Source: Dictyobacter vulcani
GTDB lineage: Bacteria > Chloroflexota > Ktedonobacteria > Ktedonobacterales > Ktedonobacteraceae
Length of the DNA stretch: 64,000 bases
Reading direction: 5' to 3'
Assembly (NCBI RefSeq): GCF_008974265.1
Contig: NZ_BKZW01000001.1
Span: 186,001-250,000 of the forward strand
Translations under genes and position numbers: made by a program
Notes under the pieces: model-generated
The model's input: the letters and a program-made list of their open reading frames with translations, nothing else
The model's database searches: none
Told to the model about the DNA's origin: nothing
Shown here: one piece after another, positions 43,057-53,238 of the stretch
How the letters are laid out: every line of letters starts with the position of its first letter
Numbering within the stretch: position 1 is the first letter of the stretch

Positions 43057-44853
43057 TTGCAAACGTACAAGAAGCGTGAAGAGATTCCAACCGAATATAC
43101 ATGGAATCTTGCCAGTATCTTCTCAAAAGACGAGGAGTGGGAACGCGATTTCCAAAGTATTCAACAGCGTCTGCCCGAGCTAGAGGCACTACAGGGTACC
43201 ATTGGCGCAAGTGGCCCCGCGCTGCTCAAAGTACTACAAAAACGCGATGAGATTTATGAAGCGCTCGAGAAGCTGTATGTCTATTCCTCCATGCGCAAGG
43301 ATGAAGATACCACGAACAGCAAATACCTGGCGATGGCGGATCGGGCGATGCAGTTATTTGTGCGCACATCGACAATCGCTGCATTCATAGAACCAGAAAT
43401 TCTGGCCCTCCCCCAGGAAACACTTAATCAATATATCCAACAGACACCAGGACTGGATCTCTATAACGTCCAGCTTGATGATCTGAATCGCAAACGTCCC
43501 CATGTGCGTTCTGCAGAAGTTGAGGCTGTCCTCGCTGCCACAGGTGAGGTCACCGATGCACCTGATGCGATCTTCTCAATGATCGCCAATGCCGATTTAA
43601 AGTTACCGACAATTCGTAATGAAGAGGGAGAAGAAGTTGAACTGACACAGGGCAACTATCTGACCTTTATTCGCAGTAAGAAGCGGAGCGTACGTAAGGA
43701 AGCCTTTGAGGCACTGCATAACACCTTCCTGAAACAACGCAATACTATCGCTTCGACACTGGCGGCACAGGTCAAGACGGATATCTATTATACCCGTCAA
43801 CGCAGTTATAGTTCCAGCCGCGAACGCGCCCTGTCACGCTATAACATTCCTGAAAGCGTCTATGACAACCTCATCTCAACGGTTGGTGAACATATTCCAT
43901 TGCTCAACCGCTATATGAAATTGCGTAAGCGCATTCTGCAATTAGATGAATTGCACATGTATGACCTCTATACGCCTATCGTTGAAGAAGCAACAGATAC
44001 AATCACCTATGCACAGGCGCAGGATATCATTGTGCAAGCGCTGGCTCCTCTAGGTGAACAGTATATCTCGATCCTCAAAGACGGTTTCGCCAAACGCTGG
44101 ATCGATGTCTTCGAGACACCTGGTAAACGCGGTGGCGCCTATAGTGGTGGCGCCTATGGTACACAGCCTTTTATCCTGCTAAACTTTCAGGAGAAGCGCG
44201 AGAGCATGTTTACCCTGGCTCATGAGTTGGGACACTCAATGCACTCGTATTTCACGCGTAGCAATCAACCTTACCAATATGGCGATTACACCATCTTCGT
44301 GGCTGAGGTAGCTTCAACCCTCAACGAAGGCTTGCTTACCGAATATCTGTTGAAAAACACCAACGATAAAGCGGTACGTATCGCCATTCTCAATCATTCA
44401 CTGGAGGATATCCGCTCTACGCTCTTCCGCCAGACGATGTTTGCTGAATTTGAGCAACAGATTCATAGTCAGGCAGAAAATGGTGAAGCCCTGACCGCCG
44501 ACGCCTTGACTGACATGTATAGTGGACTGAACAGAAAATACTATGGTGATGAAGCCATCATTGACGATCTGATTGGCATCGAATGGGCACGTATTCCTCA
44601 CTTCTACTACAACTTCTATGTCTATCAGTATGCGACAGGAATCTCAGCTGCCTCGGCACTGGTTCATCAGATTCTGACTGAAGGTGAGCCAGCGGTCAAA
44701 CGCTACCTGAACTTCCTCAGCTCTGGTTCATCGGACTATAGTATTGAATTGTTGAAAAAAGCCGGCGTGGATATGACCACACCGGATCCTGTGCGCCAGG
44801 CCTTCCAGTTGTTTGAAACTCATCTTAATCAAATGGAAGAACTATTAGGCTAA
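43057..44853 (+). CDS. pepF: oligoendopeptidase F (M3B metallopeptidase)
   Basis: Cytoplasmic zinc peptidase that degrades short peptides. The zinc motif is H389-E-L-G-H393 in TLAHELGHSMHSYF, with the third ligand Glu in the EVASTLNEGL block. The KREEIPTEYTWNLASIF start is the family N-terminus. Length 598 residues, typical. I chose TTG 43057 because GAGGAAAGG sits 10 bases upstream and the family match begins there. A GTG at 43000 would add 19 unmatched residues and has no ribosome site. A clear terminator follows the stop. Confidence 0.9.
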   Translation: MQTYKKREEIPTEYTWNLASIFSKDEEWERDFQSIQQRLPELEALQGTIGASGPALLKVLQKRDEIYEALEKLYVYSSMRKDEDTTNSKYLAMADRAMQLFVRTSTIAAFIEPEILALPQETLNQYIQQTPGLDLYNVQLDDLNRKRPHVRSAEVEAVLAATGEVTDAPDAIFSMIANADLKLPTIRNEEGEEVELTQGNYLTFIRSKKRSVRKEAFEALHNTFLKQRNTIASTLAAQVKTDIYYTRQRSYSSSRERALSRYNIPESVYDNLISTVGEHIPLLNRYMKLRKRILQLDELHMYDLYTPIVEEATDTITYAQAQDIIVQALAPLGEQYISILKDGFAKRWIDVFETPGKRGGAYSGGAYGTQPFILLNFQEKRESMFTLAHELGHSMHSYFTRSNQPYQYGDYTIFVAEVASTLNEGLLTEYLLKNTNDKAVRIAILNHSLEDIRSTLFRQTMFAEFEQQIHSQAENGEALTADALTDMYSGLNRKYYGDEAIIDDLIGIEWARIPHFYYNFYVYQYATGISAASALVHQILTEGEPAVKRYLNFLSSGSSDYSIELLKKAGVDMTTPDPVRQAFQLFETHLNQMEELLG

Positions 44854-44872
44854 TTCCTTATACCAGTTACAA

Positions 44873-44914
44873 AAAAGAGGCGTCATGTGTGTTCAGGCAC
44901 ATGACGCCTCTTTT
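44873..44914 (+). terminator. rho-independent terminator, 17-bp arms
   Basis: Arms at 44873-44889 and 44898-44914 match exactly, with an A-run in front and TTTT at the end. Confidence 0.88.
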
Positions 44915-45105
44915 GTAGTTTCTGAAAAACCCTTCAATTGCCTGTGATGAATACACATCCACATAATACAACTAATTTTCTTTAAAGCAGAGGTTAAATG
45001 TATACGTTTATCCTTTCAGATCAGTATCATATGAGAAGGGCACGGGAAACCAAAACCCTGACCGAACAAGTATGTAGACAACTTCATTCAAAGGAGATTA
45101 AACAT

Positions 45106-45336
45106 ATGAGTGACCAGTACGAAGAGAAAAAAGATCTTGGCGACCAGGGTGCAGAAGATACTTTGAAGGGCAAGCTGAAACAAGCTGCTGGCAAAGTACA
45201 GAGCGCTGTTGGTAAGGCTACTGATAATCCCAAAACAGAGGCTCGTGGCGATGCCAAACAGGTAGAAGGCAAAACACAGAATACCGTTGGCCATACCGAG
45301 AGAAAAATCGACAACACTCTGGATCCCAATAAATAA
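45106..45336 (+). CDS. CsbD-family stress protein
   Basis: Small hydrophilic protein (76 residues) of the CsbD family, which is induced by general stress in several bacteria; its molecular role is unknown. The family block GKLKQAAGKVQSAVGKATDN is followed by a second, similar turn (EARGDAKQVEGKTQNTVG), so the protein has two related halves rich in Ala, Gly, Lys and Gln. AAGGAG lies 9 bases before ATG 45106. An earlier in-frame ATG at 44998 lacks a site and would add unrelated residues. A terminator with long arms follows. Confidence 0.85.
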   Translation: MSDQYEEKKDLGDQGAEDTLKGKLKQAAGKVQSAVGKATDNPKTEARGDAKQVEGKTQNTVGHTERKIDNTLDPNK

Positions 45337-45377
45337 AAAGTAGTCTTACCCTCACAGATAAGAAAACTACTTAAACT

Positions 45378-45423
45378 ACATAAAGAAAAGCCACCACATC
45401 ATATGGGTGGCTTTTCTTTATGT
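45378..45423. terminator. hairpin terminator, 18-bp arms
   Basis: Arms at 45378-45395 and 45406-45423 match exactly. The stem itself contains CTTTTCTTTA on the 3' side, so the end is U-rich. Confidence 0.85.
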
Positions 45424-45478
45424 GAAAAAAAAGGGCTAGCAGGCGAACGATGTTCTTTTGACTCTTGCGCTGCCAGGA

Positions 45479-45509
45479 ACAAAAAGAGAACCGGGGCCCT
45501 TAGCCCCGG
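45479..45509 (-). terminator. rho-independent terminator for the glucose-6-phosphate dehydrogenase gene
   Basis: CCGGGGC (45491-45497) pairs with GCCCCGG (45503-45509). Read on the minus strand it is followed by TTCTCTTTTTG. It lies about 65 bases after the zwf stop. Confidence 0.8.
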
Positions 45510-45572
45510 ACTCAAATTGAAAGGCTACCAGCCTTCATAATGCCACTCAGGCATATGAAGTGAGCCTGGATG

Positions 45573-47156
45573 CTAGGGATTCACCCACTGGCGGCGTCCA
45601 TCTTTACGAATCAACTTATCCGCTTCTTTAGGACCCCAGGTACCTGTAGCATATGGATAAACGGTATCAGGATCCATCTGCTTCCAGGTATTGGTGATAC
45701 TGTCAATGATACGCCAGGATTCCTCAATTTCGTCACGTCGAATAAAGAGAGTAGAATCTCCGAGAATACAGTCAGCAATCAAACGCTCATAGGCTTCTGG
45801 TAGTTCGATGCCGAATACGGTCCGATACGAGGCATCCAGATCTATAGTTGCCAGATCATTGGCTGCACCAGGCACTTTTGCGCCAATCTTAAGTGTTATT
45901 CCTTCATCTGGTTGAATGCGCAGAACTAACTGATTGGGCTGCATATTGCCTATCTGATCAGTCGTGTAGAGCTGATGTGGCACACGTTTAAACTGAATGA
46001 TAACCTCGGTGCTACGCTTAGGAAGGTGTTTACCGGTACGAATATATATCGGCACATCAGCCCAGCGCCAGTTCTCAATGAATAATTTCAATGCAACATA
46101 CGTCTCAGTGGTGGATTTCGGATTAACGCCTTTCTCTTCTTTGTAACCCACCACAGGCTTACCATCTTCTTCTCCTGCCGTATACTGGCCACGAACCGTA
46201 CGTTCTTGCACTTGCTCTGGCGTCAAGGCACTGATAGCCCTCAGGACTTTCACTTTCTCATCCCGAATATCATTAGCAGAAAAATCTGCCGGAGGCTCCA
46301 TCGTAACCAGAGAGAGAATTTGCATCACATGGTTCTGTACAATGTCTTTGATCGCGCCTGAGGCTTCATAATACTCAGCACGACTCTCAATTCCCAGACT
46401 CTCTGCGACCGTAATCTGAATATGATCAATATACTTTTGATTCCAGAGTGGCTCCATAATACTATTGGCAAAGCGGAAGGCAATAATATTTTGCACAGTC
46501 TCTTTACCCATATAGTGATCAATTCGGAAAATCTGGTCTTCATGAAAGACCTTGCCAATCTCCGCATTGAGGCTCTGTGCTGAGGCTAAATCATGGCCAA
46601 ACGGTTTCTCTGTGATAATATGGACCCAACATTTCTTGTCATTGCCATTTTGCGCCCGGGGTTTGGCCAGTCCGGCCTTACCAAGGTGGGCAATAATTTC
46701 TGGATCAGTATCGGGTGGAGTCGCCAGATAAAACAAACGGTTCCCACCAGTATGTTGCTCTTTATCCAGGGTATCCAGCAGTTGCCCCAGGCGTTGATAG
46801 CCAGCATCATCATCAAAATCAGATTGGCAATAAAAGAGACGCTGAGCAAAGGCTTGTTTATCCGCAGCTTTTAGCTTATCATCGGCTGGCATATATTTAT
46901 CAAGTGACTCAAGCACCATCTTGCGCCATCCGTCATCACCAAGAGGACGACGAGCAAAGGCAACAATACAAATAGTCTCGGGTTGGGGATGATCATGAAT
47001 GAGATGAGCCAGGGTTGGCAATATTTTGCGTTGAGCCAGATCGCCGGTAGCGCCAAAAAGCACAATAGCACATGGCTCAGGACTATGACCATTCTGCCAG
47101 ATAGTATGCTTTTTCAGCTTTGGAGCATCCTGTTTTACTTCAGCTTGTTGAGTCAT
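45573..47156 (-). CDS. zwf: glucose-6-phosphate 1-dehydrogenase
   Basis: First step of the oxidative pentose-phosphate pathway, making NADPH. The NADP-binding motif is FGATGDLAQRKILP near residue 34, and the active-site block is RIDHYMGKETVQN. Length 527 residues, within range for this family. ATG 47156 has GAGGAG upstream. Downstream is its own terminator. No 6-phosphogluconolactonase or OpcA gene lies beside it. The divergent neighbour is a flavin disulfide reductase, which might share redox control; this is only a suggestion from position. Confidence 0.94.
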   Translation of the reverse strand: MTQQAEVKQDAPKLKKHTIWQNGHSPEPCAIVLFGATGDLAQRKILPTLAHLIHDHPQPETICIVAFARRPLGDDGWRKMVLESLDKYMPADDKLKAADKQAFAQRLFYCQSDFDDDAGYQRLGQLLDTLDKEQHTGGNRLFYLATPPDTDPEIIAHLGKAGLAKPRAQNGNDKKCWVHIITEKPFGHDLASAQSLNAEIGKVFHEDQIFRIDHYMGKETVQNIIAFRFANSIMEPLWNQKYIDHIQITVAESLGIESRAEYYEASGAIKDIVQNHVMQILSLVTMEPPADFSANDIRDEKVKVLRAISALTPEQVQERTVRGQYTAGEEDGKPVVGYKEEKGVNPKSTTETYVALKLFIENWRWADVPIYIRTGKHLPKRSTEVIIQFKRVPHQLYTTDQIGNMQPNQLVLRIQPDEGITLKIGAKVPGAANDLATIDLDASYRTVFGIELPEAYERLIADCILGDSTLFIRRDEIEESWRIIDSITNTWKQMDPDTVYPYATGTWGPKEADKLIRKDGRRQWVNP

Positions 47157-47417
47157 AAAATGTTCTCCTCAAGAATACTAAACAATCGTCCACAATATCC
47201 ATGCCTGCCTATTTTACAGAACCGTGCCAGACACCAGAGAGGCATATATATCTATGATGTATACGAAGCACACGCATAACATTTTGACACTTTATCTTTT
47301 TTCCTAAAAAACTGGCTTCTGGCTCGATAACTAAAACTGTAAAGTGTCTTTCTATCTTTACCCGATCTTCACCCAGAAACACATCACTATAGACAAAAGC
47401 AAAGGGAACTACCAACC

Positions 47418-48854
47418 ATGGGTTATACACAGTATGATTTGACAATTATTGGTGGCGGTTCTGCAGGATTGACGGCAGCCCAGGTTGCTCATTCATTAGG
47501 GGCGCGCGTCCTTTTAATTGATAAGGAGCGCCTGGGAGGCGATTGCCTGTTCTCTGGCTGTGTCCCAAGCAAAAGCTTACTTCATGTGGCACGTATAGTT
47601 CACCAGGCTCAGACATCTGTCCGTTCAGGATTGCTAGCCGGAGATTCTGCATCGGTAGATATGGAAAAAGTCAGCCAGTATATTCAAGAGGTGATTGGCC
47701 GCATCGCGATAAACGAACAGGCGTACACAACAGGCGTTGATGTGGCATTTGGCAAAGTCACCTTTGCATCGCGCACAACGCTCAATTTAGATGGACGCAA
47801 GATTACAACCCGGCATACTTTGATTGCCACCGGTTCACGGCCAGCGATTCCTCCACTTCCAGGATTGGAAAAAATCACCTATCTTACCAATGAATCTGTT
47901 TTTGATCTTCAGCAATTGCCAGCATCGCTGGTCATTATTGGCGGTGGACCGGTAGGGATAGAATTGGGGCAAGCATTTAACAGGCTCGGGACGCAGGTGA
48001 CCATTCTCCAACGTGCGACATGCATCCTCCCACGCGAAGAAACAGAGGTATCAGAAGCCCTGACCAGACTTTTACGTACCGAGGGCATAACGATTCATAC
48101 CGGGATCAGAATCAAAGAAATCAAACAGGCGGGACCCAAAAAAATCATCATTCTCCAGCAGGGAGAACAGGAACGAGAGATTGCTGCAGATGATATTCTC
48201 ATTGCAACTGGACGGAAGCCAGTTGTCACAGATCTCAACCTTGAAGCAGCGGGGGTGGCTTATACAGAACAAGGTATCCAGGTTAATGACTATCTGCAAA
48301 CGACCACGCCCAATATCCTGGCACTTGGGGATGTGCTGGGTGGCTACTATTTCACTCATGTTGCCGCATACCAGGCCGGGATCGCGGTTCGGAATGCCTT
48401 ACTGCCATTTGGAAAAAAGAAAGTTGACTATCGCGTTGTGCCCTGGTGTACATTTACCGATCCCGAAGCAGGTCGACTTGGTTTAACCGAGACGGAGGCC
48501 CGGACACGCTATAAACATGTTCAGGCGCTTCATTTCCCCTGGCAGGAAATAGATCGAGCACAGACGGAAAATGAGCGGGATGGCTTTATCAAACTTATCC
48601 TGGCTGGCAAAAAACAGGAAATAGTAGGTGCTCATCTGATAGGTGCGCACGCAGGTGAATTGTTAGGTGAGATAGCACTGGTCATGAAGCTGCGCCTTCC
48701 GATCAGTGCTATCTATCAGGTGATTCACCCCTATCCAACCTATAGCAGCGGTCTACAACAGGCAGCCTTCAATGCATATCTACAAAGCAAGAATGCCAGC
48801 ACTAACCGCAAACTCATCCGCACTATCTTACGTTTGCAAAAATACTATCCTTAA
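47418..48854 (+). CDS. FAD-dependent pyridine nucleotide-disulfide oxidoreductase (mercuric-reductase-like)
   Basis: Class I flavoprotein disulfide reductase of 478 residues. FAD motif GGGSAGLTAAQVAHSLGA is near residue 12, followed by the redox-active pair GGDCLFSGCVPSK (C-x4-C). The NAD motif IIGGGPVGIELGQAF is central, and the second FAD motif is ILALGDVLGG. The interface domain ends with HPYPTYSSG, the partner His region seen in mercuric-reductase-like proteins. It has no N-terminal heavy-metal domain and no C-terminal vicinal Cys pair, so true mercury reduction is unlikely. Dihydrolipoamide dehydrogenase is less likely given HPYPT in place of HPT. The substrate is unknown. Confidence 0.85.
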   Translation: MGYTQYDLTIIGGGSAGLTAAQVAHSLGARVLLIDKERLGGDCLFSGCVPSKSLLHVARIVHQAQTSVRSGLLAGDSASVDMEKVSQYIQEVIGRIAINEQAYTTGVDVAFGKVTFASRTTLNLDGRKITTRHTLIATGSRPAIPPLPGLEKITYLTNESVFDLQQLPASLVIIGGGPVGIELGQAFNRLGTQVTILQRATCILPREETEVSEALTRLLRTEGITIHTGIRIKEIKQAGPKKIIILQQGEQEREIAADDILIATGRKPVVTDLNLEAAGVAYTEQGIQVNDYLQTTTPNILALGDVLGGYYFTHVAAYQAGIAVRNALLPFGKKKVDYRVVPWCTFTDPEAGRLGLTETEARTRYKHVQALHFPWQEIDRAQTENERDGFIKLILAGKKQEIVGAHLIGAHAGELLGEIALVMKLRLPISAIYQVIHPYPTYSSGLQQAAFNAYLQSKNASTNRKLIRTILRLQKYYP

Positions 48855-48905
48855 AATAAAGTTGAGAACATCCAACCACTGGAATATGACTCCCGCAAAC
48901 AAATC

Positions 48906-49901
48906 TCAGGATGCTGCAATTTTTTTACGCCGTGGTGCACTTTGATAGGCATGCTTTAAAAATTGCAGCGGTGGACTGGCCAGGACAAGAGCGAGTAAAC
49001 CGCATAAGATAAATGGTAAGAGAAGAGCCATGGTAAGCGAAGCAATTAGTTGAACATGCAGAAGGGCAAGAAAGAGAAACTGTAGCACGACCAGCAGGGC
49101 CAGTGAGCCGCAAGAGGTAAAGATGGCGATGGCCTTCCAGCGCGTCTGTAGTCGCTGGCTCAGGACCTTTTGGCGCAGGGCAGATTGCTCGGAGATGCTT
49201 AGTTGCAAAGCAGCGACCTGTCGTCGCTCCTCATCGAGCAATTGTCGCTCTGTATTCAGGGTTTCCGCCATCCGCTCGACTTCGCGTTTCAGATGCATTG
49301 TCTCACCGAGATAGCGATCTCCATCAGCACGAGCCTTCGCTTCTACCATCCGGGTAAATTTTAATAAAGGTTCAGGCGTTCCAGTATTTGTATCGGTTAA
49401 GGTCCGGGCAACCTCTTCAATGCGCATCTGCAATGTCTCATCGACTGTTTGTTCAAAGCGCAGCAAGAGATCTTGATGAGCAGTTTTCAGGGCTGTATAT
49501 TCCCCGGACAGGTGATTACGCTCATCCATGAGTTCAAGCAAATGGGTCTGGTAATGAGCAATCTCTTGCTGCTGACCATCATGAATAACCGCGATATCCT
49601 CGTCAAATCGACATTGCATCTGTTCCTTTTCACTGCCTAGCTTTTGTAATTCGAGACGCAAATCTTCAATGCCAGCTTGCAGACGCCGATTTTCCTCGCG
49701 CAACTGCACCATTTGCCTCCAGGTAAATTTAGTCGTTGAAGCCTCGTTTCCCAATGAAGGCAAAACATCGGTATTCTTATCGGCCTGCTTCTGCTGTAGA
49801 ATATTTTGACGCCGTTCATTCAAAGCAATACGATGGTCAAACGTACGCGGAAGCTTCTCTAAAGGCTCTGTCGTTTGTGTAACTTCTTCGGATGAAAACA
49901 T
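48906..49901 (-). CDS. coiled-coil protein with two C-terminal membrane helices, unknown function
   Basis: Unrecognised, 331 residues. Residues 1-60 are polar. Residues about 65-245 are rich in Glu, Gln, Leu and Arg with heptad-like spacing (for example REENRRLQAGIEDLRLELQK and LKREVERMAETLNTERQLLD), so a long coiled coil is likely. Two membrane segments follow (AIFTSCGSLALLVVLQFLFLA and LIASLTMALLLPFILCGLLA) and a short basic tail. AAGGAGA is near ATG 49901. It is convergent with the reductase gene, 51 bases apart. It may organise something at the membrane; no partner can be named. Confidence 0.65.
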   Translation of the reverse strand: MFSSEEVTQTTEPLEKLPRTFDHRIALNERRQNILQQKQADKNTDVLPSLGNEASTTKFTWRQMVQLREENRRLQAGIEDLRLELQKLGSEKEQMQCRFDEDIAVIHDGQQQEIAHYQTHLLELMDERNHLSGEYTALKTAHQDLLLRFEQTVDETLQMRIEEVARTLTDTNTGTPEPLLKFTRMVEAKARADGDRYLGETMHLKREVERMAETLNTERQLLDEERRQVAALQLSISEQSALRQKVLSQRLQTRWKAIAIFTSCGSLALLVVLQFLFLALLHVQLIASLTMALLLPFILCGLLALVLASPPLQFLKHAYQSAPRRKKIAAS

Positions 49902-50212
49902 TTTTACCTCTATCTCCTTATTATCAGCAAAAACTTACGCCGATGATAGTGCCCAGAATGCGACAATATTATTGGGCGCTGCTTGTAATAGATTATGCAC
50001 GTAAGTTCGCAAAGATTCAAGGGCTAAAATAGGCGAATACCAGCGGGAACGGCTTCACACCTTGTTTCGGCACAGTAAGAATCTGCATGCTTTAAGCGCT
50101 TGAGTATTTTATGCACTGCTAATAGCAAAAAAAAGGATTTAAATAAAGGATGCGGTATGAGAAACCGTGCAGAGAACTCGGATCCGAGTTCTCTGCACAT
50201 ATCACTATCCAA
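49902..50212. other. intergenic region with a 32-base perfect palindrome
   Basis: No gene seen in about 310 bases. A perfect palindrome without loop spans 50167-50198, starting 14 bases past the stop of the minus-strand hydrolase. As RNA it would form a strong stem, though the tip must open; it may act as terminator for the hydrolase. Confidence 0.55.
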
Positions 50213-51268
50213 TTAGAGCGGACGATGACGTTCGGGCAGGGCATCTAGCAAGTGTTTAGCAAGGAATGTTTGGATGACAAGATCATATTGTAGCGGATTC
50301 CAACCATATGCTCCACAGTGAACCTTCGCGTCAGCAAAGTACGTCTCCAACGGAGCACCACAGGCGGCGGCCTCAGCTTTAATCTGATGGGCATGCTCAA
50401 TGGGGATAAGATTATCTCCAGAGGAATGAATTAAGAGGATGGGAATAGGATGATATTGTAAGATTTTTCTTGAACGTTGCTTCCAACGCTTGAAACTACT
50501 ATCAGGACGCGCAACCACAGTAAAGCCAAACCGTAATCGAAAGACGATACGACTCATGCTAACAATACTCCAGGCAAGTATAGTTACCAGCGATTGCGGC
50601 AATGGCCGAAGTGGATAGCGTAAAATCCATTCATCGACCAGGCGAAAGGCAACCAGACGGCGCAGAATATCATCTGAGCGTGCATAAGGGCTATCAGCAA
50701 TAATAGCTACGACATTCGGGTGAGGGGTAGTCAGTAATGCAACCGCCGCTCCCATGGAAAATCCATGGATGATTATTTTGCCAGGCATCGTCTCTGGCTG
50801 GATGCCGGCCACAAAGATGGCGGCCTCCATATCACGTACCTCAGCATTACCGGCGGTAGTCATGACACTTTCACTATCCCCATGTCCACGAAAGTCGAAA
50901 AAAAGGACATTATAGCCGCGCGCGTATTCCAGTTGCGCGACCGGCCGGAGATGGGAACGAGAAATGCGATATCCATGGCACAGAATCACTGTCGGAGCCA
51001 GAACCGGCTGAGCCCAGAAATCACCACACAACAAAGTACCATCAGAGGCATTAAACAGTAAGGAACGCTGCGCCTGTGGCGGAGGTTCATCCAGTGAAAG
51101 TGGGGGCATGCCCCATTCAAACGCGCCTTCAGGCAGTGGACTATGTGGACGAGAAAATTCTTTGACAAAGAAATGTGCTACAAGTGTCAACCCACTGGCT
51201 ACAGTAAGTCCCAGGATGCTTGCTGTACTTGTTGCGAGCCCAACGGCCCATCGATGTTGCCCAGCCAT
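50213..51268 (-). CDS. membrane-anchored alpha/beta hydrolase
   Basis: Serine hydrolase of 351 residues with one N-terminal membrane segment (ATSTASILGLTVASGLTLVAHFF). The oxyanion region is LCHGYRISR, the nucleophile elbow is HGFSMGAA (G-x-S-x-G), the acid is in SSGDNLIPIEHA, and the His is in AKVHCGAYGWNP. This matches the YqkD/YsoI-like group annotated as dienelactone-hydrolase-like or peptidase-like. ATG 51268 is chosen because AAGGAGA is 8 bases upstream; an in-frame ATG at 51298 is less likely. Substrate unknown. Confidence 0.82.
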   Translation of the reverse strand: MAGQHRWAVGLATSTASILGLTVASGLTLVAHFFVKEFSRPHSPLPEGAFEWGMPPLSLDEPPPQAQRSLLFNASDGTLLCGDFWAQPVLAPTVILCHGYRISRSHLRPVAQLEYARGYNVLFFDFRGHGDSESVMTTAGNAEVRDMEAAIFVAGIQPETMPGKIIIHGFSMGAAVALLTTPHPNVVAIIADSPYARSDDILRRLVAFRLVDEWILRYPLRPLPQSLVTILAWSIVSMSRIVFRLRFGFTVVARPDSSFKRWKQRSRKILQYHPIPILLIHSSGDNLIPIEHAHQIKAEAAACGAPLETYFADAKVHCGAYGWNPLQYDLVIQTFLAKHLLDALPERHRPL

Positions 51269-51432
51269 AGCAATCGTCTCCTTCCAGGTAATGATCAAGC
51301 TGGATCACCGATTATCATACAAATGTCAACCAAACACAGGGAGGTACAGTGAAGAAGGGAAACAGCATACATTCCATCTGCGTTTCAGTTCTTCACCGCA
51401 CAAATAGTAGCTCAGTTTACCTGTAACACATC

Positions 51433-52951
51433 CTAGTTACCGGTTCCAGCCGATGTCATCGTTTGCATCTCTTGCGGAGAAGTGGTATTTCCAATCATGT
51501 CTGCTACTATTTTACCTGAACTCATGACTCCAGGGTAAACCCGCACCGGGATGAGTTCCGGCTCCGGCAAAGTAAAGATTGGAAATATCTTCGCTCACAT
51601 TGTGAGGACGGAACCAGGCAGACTGTGTCAGGATCGGCTCGACAGAGAAGGCGCTTCCCAGATAGCTGTTGAGGGTATCACGGAAATGGAGTGGATCAAT
51701 AGTATGCTCGGTAACAATATGTTTGGAGAGATCCGGCATATAACGTTCTTCCAGATATTGGACAATCGAATCACGATAAGGTTTCACCATCGTAGTCCAA
51801 TCTGTATTTCCACCTAGATGCGGCACAGGCGAAAGCACATACCAGGCATCGTGACCTTCAGGAGCCAGTGAAGGATCGGTCGCGGTCGGACGATGCAAGT
51901 ACAGGGAAAAGTCTTTCGCCAGTATTTTGCGCTTAAAAATATCATCCAACAGGCCTTTATAGCGTGGTCCCATCAAAATTTCATGATGCGCCATATTCTC
52001 ATACTTACGGTCTGTACCAAAGTACAGCACAAAAAGCGACATAGAATACTGCATGTTTTTCAGTTTTTGATCGGTATTCTTCTGGCGATATCTGGCTTGC
52101 ACCAGGTTCATATACGTAAAGGCTACATCTGCATTACTGACAACGATCTGGGCCGGAAAGAACTGTCCATCACTGGTACGCACGCCCTCAGCTTGCTTAT
52201 TCTGCTCATTAATCACAATTTCGGAAGCTTCAGTATTCAGATAAAGTTTTCCCCCCATCTCCTCAAACAACTTCACCAGGGCTCGAACCAGTGCTCCTGT
52301 ACCACCCATAGCAAACCAGACACCAAAGCGCTGCTCCAACGTATGGATCAAGGCATAGATCGAGGTACTCTGAAACGGATTACCACCTATCAGGAGTGGA
52401 TGAAAGCTAAAGACCTGACGCAAACGCTCATCTTTAATATATTGATTGACAAAACTTGCCACAGATTTCTGAGCTTGTAAACGAACCAGGTCAGGAAGCA
52501 CTTTGGTCATGGATCCAAAGGTTGTGAATGGTTGATCGATCAATTCAAAACCAGTCTTAAAAATCTTCTCGCCCGCCCGGGCAAAACGGAGATACCCTTC
52601 CTCATCCGCTGAATTGAATTCCCGAATTTGCCGTAAAAGATTTTCGCGATCGCTATTATAACGAAAAATAGAGCCATCTTCGAAACGAATATTATAAAAC
52701 GGATCGATAGGAATAATATCAACGTAATCTTCGGTCTTTTTTCCACATAAGGCAAATAAATCATGGATCAGCCATGGAGCAGTAATAATAGTCGGACCAC
52801 CATCAAAGGTAAAGCCATCTTGCTCATACACATAAGCTCGTCCACCCGGCTTGTCACGTTTCTCAATCACTGTTACTTGATGACCCTGGGCCTGCAAGCG
52901 AATCGCTGCTGTCAGACCACCAAAGCCACTACCAATCACGGTAATATTCAT
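51433..52951 (-). CDS. phytoene-desaturase-like FAD oxidoreductase (CrtI family), frameshift near the C-terminus
   Basis: FAD enzyme of the carotenoid desaturase/oxygenase family. The N-terminal dinucleotide motif is VIGSGFGGLTAAIRL, then GGRAYVYEQDGFTFDGGP. The C-terminal FAD motif is NLYFAGAGTHPGAGLP. The family continues with GVMSSGK, but here the frame leaves at LP and stops at 51512. Removing one base (51532) restores GVMSSGKIVADMI and a 505-residue protein ending at 51433-51435. ATG 52951 has GAGGAG upstream. No phytoene synthase or other crt gene lies in the window, so it could act on carotenoids or on another polyene or retinoid. Confidence 0.85.
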
Positions 52952-53238
52952 GAATGACTCCTCTATATACATTATATCTGTATTCTGAAAATATCGAATC
53001 TCATCGTATGCTTATTTTTCTGCGGGCAATCCTCGACTGTGCTCATAAAGCACTATAGAGACGTTGTGGTTCTATCAACAGGGTAGGTTGAGTACAAAAA
53101 AAATCACGTCACCACCAGCAGAAACGGGTGTTCAGGAAAAACTCTCCTTGCATTAGTATGATACAATGATATCACTTGCATAGATATTGTAAAAAGTACA
53201 CTAAGTCACATAGCGCTAACGGAAGAAAGGGAGATGTT

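Noticed and set aside
47418..48854. Mercury resistance (merA)
   Set aside because: No heavy-metal-binding N-domain, no C-terminal Cys pair and no other mer genes.
50024..50212. 62-codon minus-strand open frame
   Set aside because: It overlaps the 32-base palindrome, which fits a 3'-end hairpin of the hydrolase gene better than coding sequence.
51893..52480. 195-codon open frame opposite the CrtI-like gene
   Set aside because: Antisense shadow of a strongly conserved gene; the translation looks random.
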